Origin: Opitutaceae bacterium
GTDB lineage: Bacteria; Verrucomicrobiota; Verrucomicrobiia; Opitutales; Opitutaceae
Direction of reading: 5' to 3'
DNA length: 64,000 bases
NCBI GenBank assembly: GCA_028284385.1
Contig: JANQRT010000060.1
Location: 124,001 to 188,000 of the forward strand
Shown: in pieces, positions 35,566 through 43,485 of the stretch
Layout: each line of letters starts with the position of its first letter
Position numbering within the stretch: position 1 is the stretch's first letter
Notes under the pieces: model-generated
Told to the model about the DNA's origin: nothing
Database searches by the model: none
Seen by the model: the letters and a program-made list of their open reading frames with translations, nothing else
Made by a program: the position numbers and the translations under genes

Positions 35566-38500
35566 ATGCATCCCACGTCTTCATACGAAGAAGCATTTCA
35601 AAAGTCACCGACGGCCCAATTAGTGGTGTCCGGCGGCAAAATCGCTTTCGGCAATCGAGCGGCCAGTCAAATTCTTATCCAGTCGACCGATTCCCAATCG
35701 ATTTCGGATACCCCTCTGGAGGCGTTCTTTTCTGAAACCGAAAAGGCGACGAGTATAAACAATGGATCGATCGTTCTAAGACTTTCGTCGCCACTCGAAA
35801 TTGGACCTAAGGCTTGTGATGTTACGGTTGTCCGAATGGGTGAAGACAAGAGCCTTTGGCAAATCCATCCTGCGAATGTCGACGAGCTTGAGTCGGAGGA
35901 AGAGGCTGATTTCCAGTGGTATGCCGCCATCGACGCCCTGCCCGATGGGATTGTTTTCGTTTCTCATCGCTCGCTAAGATTGGGCGCTCCCAAGGATTAC
36001 GTTATTCTCAAGGCCAATCTTCCGGCGTGTTCCATTCTGAATCTCGACCAGGCGGATATCGAGGGCCGGCGTCTTCGGAATGTTTTGGCTTCCTATAACG
36101 ATCTTGAAATCGACGATCTTTTGGAGAAGGCGAAAAGCTCGAAGAGTCGCATCACCAAAGAGGCGATCTGCCACCTGAAAGCTGGCGACTCCAACATTGT
36201 AGTGGCCGCTCACCAGATTCGTGAAAACGATTTCCTTCTAGCCTTCAAGGATGTTACTCAGGAGAGACGCGTCGAGCGTCAGCTTCAATCGAGTTCCACC
36301 GAATTGGAACGCTTGAGCGACCAAGTGCCTGGCGTGTATTTCCATTTGGAAATAAATAGCCATGGCGAGCCTTCCTTTCCATTCATAAGCGACCGTATTA
36401 AAGAGCTCCTGGGTATCGATGCGACTGATGTTATGGCCGATGCTTCGGCAGCGATGGGGGCGGTTTTTATCGAAGACTTGGAAAGAGTCTACGAGAGCCT
36501 TGCAGTCTCGGCCAGGAACTTGAACCCGCTTCATCTGGAGTATCGCGTGAAGGGGCCCAAGGGGCGTCAGAAATGGGTGGCTACTAAGGCTATACCTGAG
36601 AAACGGTCCGACGAATCTATCATTTGGTATGGGATATTCGAGGACATCACTCTTCGGAAGGAATCGGAAGAGAGGTTAAGAATGGTCTCCGCAGCCGTAG
36701 AGGCTTCCAGCGATTTTATCATAATGATGAATACGGATGGGGAGAGCATGTATCACAATAATTCCTTCACCAGTATCCTAGGCTACGACTCGATCGACCA
36801 ATTGAATAAGGATGGAGGAGCGCTCGTCTTGTTTCAAGATATACGCGTATTCGAAAAAATAATACAAGAAACGCAGGAATATGGACATTGGCAGGGAGAC
36901 GTTCATATGGTTACGGAGAGTGGCCGTACTCTCGATATCTATTTCCGGACGGTTTCGGTACGGGACGAAAAGGGACGCATTACAACTATGGTGGGAACGG
37001 GGACCGACGTTACCCACAACAAACGCCGTCAGAACCTCCTTAAGCGCTACAATTCAGTCCTTAAAGCTCAGAGCGAGGCCTCAACCGATGGCATTCTTGT
37101 AGTGAACGAGCGTGGAATCGTTTCGAATTACAATAAGCGTTTTTGCGAAATCTGGGAGCTTACTCCTAGTCTTATGGATACCGGCGATCCTGGAAAGATT
37201 TGGCAGGTAGCGGCTAAACAGCTCGAAGACCCCGCCTCCTACATGTTACGAGCTAAGGAAATTGCCGATAGTGAAAGCGAAACGACAAAGGATGTAGTCG
37301 AGCTGAAGAACGGCAGAATTTTCGAGAGAGCCTCGATACCAATTTCCTCACCGTTGGGCGAATCCTATGGTCGTGTTTGGTTCTTTCACGAGATCACAGA
37401 GCAAAAGCAGTCCGAAGAACGACTGATGGCCGCGACGCGAGAGGCCGAAGAAGCCAATGAAGCGAAGAGCTATTTTCTGGCTAACATGAGTCATGAAATT
37501 CGCACCCCGATGAATGGAATTATCGGCATGACGGGACTGTTGATGGATACGGAGCTCAATCGCGAACAGAGCGATTATGTGGAAACCGTGCGCGCTAGTA
37601 GCGAGGCCCTGCTGGTAGTCATCAACGACATATTGGATTTCTCGAAAATTGAATCAGGGAAGCTGGAAGTCGAACACATCATGTTCGACTTGAGGGACTG
37701 CATCGAAGAAGCGGTCGACACTCTCGCTCTTCAAGCCACCGAAAAAGGATTGGATATTGCGACTGTATTCGATAAGGAAATACCGAGTTCTCTTTTGGGC
37801 GACCCCACCCGTCTTCGCCAGATTATCGTCAATCTAATTGGAAACGCGGTCAAGTTCACAGAGAGGGGAGGAGTGATTGTACGCGTCTCTCCGTTCCACT
37901 TGCGGGACGACGATGTGATGTTACAGTTTTCCGTTAAGGATACGGGAATCGGGATTCCTCAAGACAGAATCGATGTTCTTTTTGATTCGTTTAGCCAGGT
38001 GGATTCCTCCACCACGCGCAAGTTTGGAGGAACGGGACTCGGGTTGGCGATTAGTCGAAATCTCGCAGAGCTGATGGGTGGTTCCATGTGGGTTGAAAGC
38101 GAGATAGGCAGTGGCTCCACTTTTCATTTCACTGTGAATCTAAGCAAAGCGGCTTTTGATTTCGACCTGAACACCTCCCTTTCCTCGAATGCCTTTAGCG
38201 GGAAGCGCGCTTTGATCGTGGATCACAATGAATTCAGCACGGAAGCCTTGATGGGTCGGCTGGGGATACTTGGAATCGAGGCGAAATCGTTTGATAGCGT
38301 TGCCTCCTTCGAAGCGGACAAGTCGATTCAAGATGAAGAGTGGAGTTTCGTGTTTGGCGAGGTTGGTATTGAAGGAATGGGTATAGATGTCTTTATTAAG
38401 AAGATTCGTTCCCACCTTGGTTTCGAATCGCTGCCTATCATTCTCTGCGGTCCTTTAGGTAGCATGCACGCGGGAGCATCCGATTACGAGAAAGTGCTTT

Positions 38501-39039
38501 CGCTGCTAAAACCGTTTAAGCTTGCTAGTGTTAAGAAATCCGCTCTCGAGGCGCTTGGACTTGGCAAGCAGAGCGTCAAAAAGCAGGCCAAAACCTCATC
38601 GCTTTTGGGCAATGACATGCCTCTTTCGATATTGCTGGCCGAAGACAATGCCGTGAACCAGAAGGTGGCGAAGCGATTGTTTAAGAAACTTGGATACGAA
38701 ATCGAATTAGCCCACAATGGACTCGAAGCCATCAAGGCCTTGGAGAACGCTTCCTACGATCTTATCTTCATGGATATCCAGATGCCCGAGATGGATGGAT
38801 TGCAAGCGACGCGAGAGATTATCGCCAAATGGGGCGAAAATCGCCCTAGGATTATTGCTCTAACGGCGAATGCTATGCGAGAGGATCGGGAGAATTGCTT
38901 TCGGGCTGGGATGGACGAATACCTAACTAAGCCTTTCAAGCCGGAGGAGCTCAAAGAGGTGATTATCAAGACCTATCAAAAGTTGAACGAATCTGAAGAA
39001 GGGGCTTTGCATAACCCCTTTTCTCCGGGGGAAAACTAA
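35566..39039 (+). CDS. Large hybrid histidine kinase: multiple PAS, HisKA, HATPase, two REC domains
   Basis: 1157 residues, no signal peptide or membrane segment. The first 620 residues hold several PAS/PAC units (QVPGVYFHLEINSHGEPS, AVEASSDFIIMMNTDGESMYHNNSF, EASTDGILVVNERGIVSNYNKRF, with ITTMVGTGTDVT and similar PAC tails). The H-box [19 protein letters not shown] places the phospho-His at 643; N, G1 and G2 boxes follow. REC1 (about 880-1000) is degenerate: the phosphoacceptor position reads Glu 932 (FGEVG). REC2 is intact, with AEDNAVN, MDIQMPEMDG (Asp 1070) and TKPFKPEEL. A soluble multi-input sensor; output partner not evident nearby. Confidence 0.92.
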   Translation: MHPTSSYEEAFQKSPTAQLVVSGGKIAFGNRAASQILIQSTDSQSISDTPLEAFFSETEKATSINNGSIVLRLSSPLEIGPKACDVTVVRMGEDKSLWQIHPANVDELESEEEADFQWYAAIDALPDGIVFVSHRSLRLGAPKDYVILKANLPACSILNLDQADIEGRRLRNVLASYNDLEIDDLLEKAKSSKSRITKEAICHLKAGDSNIVVAAHQIRENDFLLAFKDVTQERRVERQLQSSSTELERLSDQVPGVYFHLEINSHGEPSFPFISDRIKELLGIDATDVMADASAAMGAVFIEDLERVYESLAVSARNLNPLHLEYRVKGPKGRQKWVATKAIPEKRSDESIIWYGIFEDITLRKESEERLRMVSAAVEASSDFIIMMNTDGESMYHNNSFTSILGYDSIDQLNKDGGALVLFQDIRVFEKIIQETQEYGHWQGDVHMVTESGRTLDIYFRTVSVRDEKGRITTMVGTGTDVTHNKRRQNLLKRYNSVLKAQSEASTDGILVVNERGIVSNYNKRFCEIWELTPSLMDTGDPGKIWQVAAKQLEDPASYMLRAKEIADSESETTKDVVELKNGRIFERASIPISSPLGESYGRVWFFHEITEQKQSEERLMAATREAEEANEAKSYFLANMSHEIRTPMNGIIGMTGLLMDTELNREQSDYVETVRASSEALLVVINDILDFSKIESGKLEVEHIMFDLRDCIEEAVDTLALQATEKGLDIATVFDKEIPSSLLGDPTRLRQIIVNLIGNAVKFTERGGVIVRVSPFHLRDDDVMLQFSVKDTGIGIPQDRIDVLFDSFSQVDSSTTRKFGGTGLGLAISRNLAELMGGSMWVESEIGSGSTFHFTVNLSKAAFDFDLNTSLSSNAFSGKRALIVDHNEFSTEALMGRLGILGIEAKSFDSVASFEADKSIQDEEWSFVFGEVGIEGMGIDVFIKKIRSHLGFESLPIILCGPLGSMHAGASDYEKVLSLLKPFKLASVKKSALEALGLGKQSVKKQAKTSSLLGNDMPLSILLAEDNAVNQKVAKRLFKKLGYEIELAHNGLEAIKALENASYDLIFMDIQMPEMDGLQATREIIAKWGENRPRIIALTANAMREDRENCFRAGMDEYLTKPFKPEELKEVIIKTYQKLNESEEGALHNPFSPGEN

Positions 39040-39121
39040 ACCCTTGCTGCGAGACTCGTATTGAAGCTTCCGGTTAAACTCGAGTGCCCCATACGAAAGC
39101 TAGGCATCCCGCCTTGGTAAA

Positions 39122-40312
39122 CTACTCGAAATCGAGCGGAAAGTCCGGCTTCAGTTCAAGCTTGCTTGCGAGTTCAGTATTCAAGTCGTCGCCTCGATAG
39201 TACAGCATGTCCCGCTTCGAATGAGCGGCATAGTTGGCGAAATGCACCAGGGCGACCGGGCAGAATCCTCCGCTATTCACATACCTAGGATCGTGGTGCC
39301 AAGCGACGGTTCGAATGATGGCTTCGGGCAGGCCCCACATGTAGAATAAATGCGCTCCGACCGAGGCGTGATCGCATCCTAATGTCGCCTGTTCGACTCT
39401 CCAGCAAGGTTTGTCTAGCTCCATCGATCGGCCCAGGATATCCGCATAGGCATTTCCCTCCTTGGCCAGGAGCACTAGCTTTCCCAAATCGTGTAGCAGC
39501 GTAATGCTGGCCGCCAGCTGTACCAGCTTAACGTCATTTACGAACTGCTTCATTTGCAGGGCGTACTGGCTTGTTTCGATGCTATGCTGAAGGATGCCAT
39601 TGGCGATTTCCTGGAGTTGCGGACTCAAATTAAGTTGCTTCTTGGCCAGTTCGGCAATGGCGAGACTGCGAACAAAATCCATACCCAGCATCTGCAGGGC
39701 TTCGTTAATCGTTTCAACGCGTCCTCCAGCGCCAAAAAACGCGGTGTTAGCTACTTGCAGAATGCTAGCGTGAGCCGTTGGGTGCTTTGAGACGATCTTG
39801 CCAAGCTTCTCTATATCGCATTCAGGGTCCTCAGCTGACGCGAGCAATTCCTGGAGTGGCGTGTTGTCGACGTGAAGCTGATGCGTTTCCTCGACGACCT
39901 TACAGACCTTTTCTCTTTGAATGAGGGTTTGGGTTACAAAAACCTGCCTGATGGCGATGAGCACTTCCTTTACTTGGACCGGTCGCAACAAGTATCGGTG
40001 GGCAAGACCTGTGGCCTTTCTCAATATCTCTTGATCTTCTTCCCCGTGTAGAAGAATTCGTAGAATCTTAGGATGGTCTCTCTTGGCGAGAGCTAGAAAC
40101 TCGGGTCCCAGCTTGTCCACGGCTTTCATGTCCGTGATTATCAGGTCTATGTCATTTTCCTGAATGGCCTTGATGGCCGAGCTGCTGGTTCTCGCTATCC
40201 GTATGTTCCAGTTCTTCTGAATCGCGGCTATATCACGTCCCAGCTTCTCTAGAGTCTTCGACTCATCGTCGCCGAGCAGGACGTTCAGCGCGTTTAGTTT
40301 ATCAAATTTCAT
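39122..40312 (-). CDS. REC-HDOD signalling protein
   Basis: About 396 residues from the ATG at 40312; ATG 40342 and a TTG at 40399 are also open, but the receiver fold begins only at LNVLLGDDESKTL. The receiver has the acidic DD pair and IDLIITDMKAV with the phospho-Asp. From about residue 140 an HDOD domain follows (LQELLASAEDPECDIEKLGKIVSKHP, ASILQVANTAFFGAGGRVETINEAL, LHDLGKLVLL), a degenerate HD fold common in bacterial signalling. A second REC-HDOD protein is encoded at 43486-45390. A perfect 16-bp palindrome lies just upstream. Output unknown. Confidence 0.85.
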   Translation of the reverse strand: MKFDKLNALNVLLGDDESKTLEKLGRDIAAIQKNWNIRIARTSSSAIKAIQENDIDLIITDMKAVDKLGPEFLALAKRDHPKILRILLHGEEDQEILRKATGLAHRYLLRPVQVKEVLIAIRQVFVTQTLIQREKVCKVVEETHQLHVDNTPLQELLASAEDPECDIEKLGKIVSKHPTAHASILQVANTAFFGAGGRVETINEALQMLGMDFVRSLAIAELAKKQLNLSPQLQEIANGILQHSIETSQYALQMKQFVNDVKLVQLAASITLLHDLGKLVLLAKEGNAYADILGRSMELDKPCWRVEQATLGCDHASVGAHLFYMWGLPEAIIRTVAWHHDPRYVNSGGFCPVALVHFANYAAHSKRDMLYYRGDDLNTELASKLELKPDFPLDFE

Positions 40313-40398
40313 CGTTTCTTCGTTGGCGGAGTCTGGATTCATGGGAAGCTCGTTTGGCAAAAGCTCGCCTCGAGCGCTACGTAATTCTTGGAAAACCA

Positions 40399-40414
40399 AG
40401 ATCTTATAAGATCT
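40399..40414. promoter_or_regulatory. Perfect 16-bp palindrome upstream of the REC-HDOD gene
   Basis: AGATCTTATAAGATCT is its own reverse complement. It lies 57-87 bases upstream of the likely start codons of the REC-HDOD gene, in the right place for an operator, but could also be chance in an AT-rich leader. Confidence 0.4.
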
Positions 40415-40812
40415 GGCTAGTAGTTTTATCGTTATTACGCCGCTCTGCGTTTAACAAGGTCGAGCATTATGATATAAAAGAATTTTAAATTTGGAACGAA
40501 TGGGAGAAATCCTTGATTTTGCTAGGGTTTGTCACGTCGTGAAAACCATGTGTGTCAAATCGGATTTTTCCTTCCGTTTCCAGTCTGTCATATCAGGCAA
40601 TTAACCCTCATCTGGAGAATTTGCAACCGTTCCTGCCCGGCAAATCCTTATTCAATCGGAAATAGGCTACGAAATTGTATTTTTCGGTCGATTTCTTGCT
40701 AAAACAGCCAAAAAATAGCATTTGTATGAAGAGAGCGAATACTATTGCGGGTAATCCTCATAAACCTCTCGATGCCGGTCGATTCCCCTTCCAAAAAGCT
40801 CGAAATTCTATC
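40415..40812. other. Gene-free region between REC-HDOD gene and coaBC
   Basis: About 400 bases with no supported gene. It must hold the promoter of the REC-HDOD gene. A short inverted repeat TCACG-T-CGTGA occurs at 40532-40542. No T-tailed terminator hairpin for coaBC is obvious. Confidence 0.45.
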
Positions 40813-42015
40813 CTAGCCTAACCGCTTTTCTATGTTTTCCACGATCCAGACGGCGATTTTCCTTCCCACTTCAGCCTTGCTCATCGTATCCAGATTTTTA
40901 ACATTATCTTCAGTTACGAAACTAGCCTGATTCTCGTTTTTGCCAAACACGGCTCCATTTCCCACATGATTTGCCACAATCATGTCGCACCCTTTGTCGA
41001 GAAGCTTCTTTTTTGCATTCTCGATGAGATTATCGGTTTCGGCAGCAAATCCAACCACGAGACTGGGACGCTCTTTTAGAGGAAGTTCTCCCACACTTCT
41101 GGCAATGTCCGGGTTTTGCTCGAATTTAAGCTCTAGGCCTTCTTGTTTTTTGATTTTCCGGTCCAGCCGATTGACAACCTTGAAGTCGCAGACGGCTGCG
41201 CAGCTAATGAAAATGTCTGCAGGCAGCATGCCATGGACCGATGCATTCATCTCGTCCGCAGAACTGACTTTCGTTATCCGGATTTTTGGATGGGTTGGAA
41301 GCGGATCGCTTACGTTTCCCGCAACTAGTTCGACCTCAGCGCCTGCTTTTGCCAAAGCCAAGGCTACTGCGTTGCCCTGTTTGCCTGAAGAGAAATTGCT
41401 GATATAGCGTACCGAGTCGATCGGTTCGATGGTTCCGCCCGTCGTTACGATAGCTCTCCTTCCTTCAAGCATTTCCGCATCGGCGAAAAACTTTTCGATC
41501 TTTTCATTTATGGTTTCCGGCTCGGCCATTTTGCCTATGCCCGATTCTCCGCATGCGAGGATGTCCGTTTGTGGAGGAATGACGGCTACGCCATCCTCCT
41601 TGATTTGCGAAAGATTACGCTGAAAGGCTGCGTTTTCCCACATCTCCACGTTCATGCTGGGAGCTATCATAACCGGCTTGTTTCTCGCGAGGAGAACGCT
41701 TGAAGCGAGGTCGTCGGCCAGTCCCTGAGCTATTTTGCCAATAAAGTCTGCCGTGGCGGGAGCCACTACAATCAGATCGCTTCGTCTCGAGAGCTCGATG
41801 TGATTCATTTCATGAGCATCAGCGTCCCACATCTCTTTGTGAGCTTTTTTTCCAGTCAGTGTCGAGACCGAAAGTGGCGTGATAAATTGAGCTCCACCAC
41901 GAGTGAGCACGCCTTCTACCGTACAGCCGGACTTGGTGAGCAACCGTATAAGTTCCAATGACTTATAGGCGGCTATACTGCCCGTAATAATCAATAGAAT
42001 ACGCTTTCCGTTCAT
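40813..42015 (-). CDS. coaBC: Bifunctional phosphopantothenoylcysteine decarboxylase / phosphopantothenate-cysteine ligase
   Basis: 400 residues, the usual CoaBC length. The flavin-dependent CoaC half begins KRILLIITGSIAAYKSLELI, includes VVAPATADFIGKIAQGLADD, the substrate-binding IAPSMNVEMW and ACGESGIGKMAEP with its active Cys. The CoaB ligase half starts about residue 190 with TTGGTIEPIDSVRYISNFSSGKQG and ends with VANHVGNGAVFG. The pair makes 4'-phosphopantetheine from 4'-phosphopantothenate, cysteine and CTP in coenzyme A synthesis. It is a single-gene unit, divergent from the TrmH-type gene. Confidence 0.93.
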   Translation of the reverse strand: MNGKRILLIITGSIAAYKSLELIRLLTKSGCTVEGVLTRGGAQFITPLSVSTLTGKKAHKEMWDADAHEMNHIELSRRSDLIVVAPATADFIGKIAQGLADDLASSVLLARNKPVMIAPSMNVEMWENAAFQRNLSQIKEDGVAVIPPQTDILACGESGIGKMAEPETINEKIEKFFADAEMLEGRRAIVTTGGTIEPIDSVRYISNFSSGKQGNAVALALAKAGAEVELVAGNVSDPLPTHPKIRITKVSSADEMNASVHGMLPADIFISCAAVCDFKVVNRLDRKIKKQEGLELKFEQNPDIARSVGELPLKERPSLVVGFAAETDNLIENAKKKLLDKGCDMIVANHVGNGAVFGKNENQASFVTEDNVKNLDTMSKAEVGRKIAVWIVENIEKRLG

Positions 42016-42168
42016 AGGCGTTCTTCAACCTTGATTCGCATTCATAGGCAACCTTGCTCCAGTTTAAAGCCTTTAGTTGATTTGGGCTATGAGCTCTTAG
42101 GACGCGACCGGAAGCAATTGCTGGTCAAAATCGGGTATTGCGTGCTAAACCCTTCTGATCGTCTCAAC

Positions 42169-42972
42169 ATGTCTATCACGTTATCAAAGGCTAAACTATC
42201 CGATTTTCGCAAATTGAGGCAGAAGAGGACGCGACGAAAAGAGGGAAAGTTTCTAATCGATGGCTGGCACATGCTTCAGGAAGCCCTAAAGGCTGAATGC
42301 CGGCTTCATGCGGTGATCTGGGATGTTGGTTGCGATCTTTCGAAAGACAAGGAGTCGATGTTGGGAGAGGCGATATCGCAAGCAAGCAGCGCCTATGAAG
42401 CTTCATCTAGTCAAATTCTCCAATTATTGGATACAACTACACCTCAAGGCGTTTGCGCTATCGTTGATCGTGTGTCCATAACTTGGGAGCTCTTTACCGA
42501 GAGACTCAAGGGAAGGGATGAATTGAGAATCGTCCTTCTTGACGAGGTTTCCGATCCAGGGAATTGCGGGACTATTATTCGCGCCTGCGATTGGTTTGGC
42601 ATGGATGGAGTCGTTCTGGGTGAAAACTGCGCGGAGCCCGAGAGCGAAAAGGTATCCAGATCTACTATGGGCTCTCTGTTTCATATTCCAATTGTCTCTG
42701 GGGCGCCTCTCGAAACGGCGATTCGTTACTTAAAGAGCCTTGGCGCCCGCGTTCTGACCAGCGAGCTGGATGGCGATTGCGATGTGTATCATTTCGATTG
42801 GCCTGTCAAAGCCGCGTTGGTGATTGGCAATGAAGCTCGTGGCGTTTCCTCATCCGTATCCGAAGTTTCTGACACTCGACTTTCGATACCTCGATTTGGC
42901 AAGGCGGAATCGCTAAACGCCGCCATGGCGGCGACTGTATTCATGTCTTCGTGGCGTAATCAGACTCTGTGA
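42169..42972 (+). CDS. TrmH/SpoU-family RNA 2'-O-methyltransferase
   Basis: About 267 residues from the ATG at 42169; a TTG at 42031 would add 46 residues with no family resemblance. The N-terminal 90 residues form the RNA-binding substrate domain (LRQKRTRRKEGKFLIDG). The SPOUT knot motifs are clear: LDEVSDPGNCGTIIRACDWFG (motif 1), LVIGNEARGVS (motif 2) and SIPRFGKAESLNAAMAATVF (motif 3), the form shared by TrmH and RlmB. It 2'-O-methylates a ribose in rRNA or tRNA; which one cannot be said. Single gene, followed by a thioredoxin-like gene 107 bases on. Confidence 0.85.
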   Translation: MSITLSKAKLSDFRKLRQKRTRRKEGKFLIDGWHMLQEALKAECRLHAVIWDVGCDLSKDKESMLGEAISQASSAYEASSSQILQLLDTTTPQGVCAIVDRVSITWELFTERLKGRDELRIVLLDEVSDPGNCGTIIRACDWFGMDGVVLGENCAEPESEKVSRSTMGSLFHIPIVSGAPLETAIRYLKSLGARVLTSELDGDCDVYHFDWPVKAALVIGNEARGVSSSVSEVSDTRLSIPRFGKAESLNAAMAATVFMSSWRNQTL

Positions 42973-43079
42973 AGAGGAATTAGTGTAAAGCTGGTTTATG
43001 CCTTGCCAGCCTGCTAGCTTCTTCTACTTTCCTTTTTCGATTTAATTATTCCCACCCAAGATCACTTTAAATTCACCGT

Positions 43080-43448
43080 ATGGATTGGATTCCGAATATT
43101 GATGAAGCCCTTGCTACGAGCGAGCGGGAAGGAAAGCGATTGCTAGCAATCTTTAAAGGAGATGGCGATTGGTGCCCTTGGTGCAATCGGCTCGACGAGA
43201 TCCTTGGCGAAAGCCCGGTTTTGGAGAACTACTTGGATTCCGAGGGAATTCTTGGAGCGAAGATTGGAATACCTCCTCGTGCCGAAGATACTGAGGGAAT
43301 ACGTCAGCGCTTTGGCATTACAGGAATCCCTTTCATCCTGTTTCAGGCGGATGATGGAAGGTTGGAGGGGACTACCGAATTTATCGACGAAGGCGATGCC
43401 CAAAGCTATGTCGACTGGATTGAAAGCGTGGACTCGAGTCAGCTGTAA
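43080..43448 (+). CDS. Thioredoxin-like protein with CPWC motif
   Basis: 122 residues. DWCPWCNRLDEIL near residue 31 is a thioredoxin-fold redox motif, preceded by the strand RLLAIFKG and followed by the cis-Pro region GITGIPFILFQADDG. The pattern resembles the DUF255/thioredoxin_7 group rather than classical thioredoxin. There is no signal peptide, so it should act in the cytoplasm. It converges with the membrane HDOD gene, 37 bases between stops, with only a weak inverted repeat there. Partner unknown. Confidence 0.8.
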   Translation: MDWIPNIDEALATSEREGKRLLAIFKGDGDWCPWCNRLDEILGESPVLENYLDSEGILGAKIGIPPRAEDTEGIRQRFGITGIPFILFQADDGRLEGTTEFIDEGDAQSYVDWIESVDSSQL

Positions 43449-43485
43449 CCATTAATCGGTTACATTGATTAGCTGCTTCCAAGTC

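Noticed and set aside
42031..42168. N-terminal extension of the TrmH-type methyltransferase from a TTG
   Set aside because: The 46 residues do not resemble the family; the ATG at 42169 gives the normal length.
43449..43485. Inverted repeat TAATC/GATTA between converging genes as terminator
   Set aside because: Only 5 bp and no T-run; too weak to call.
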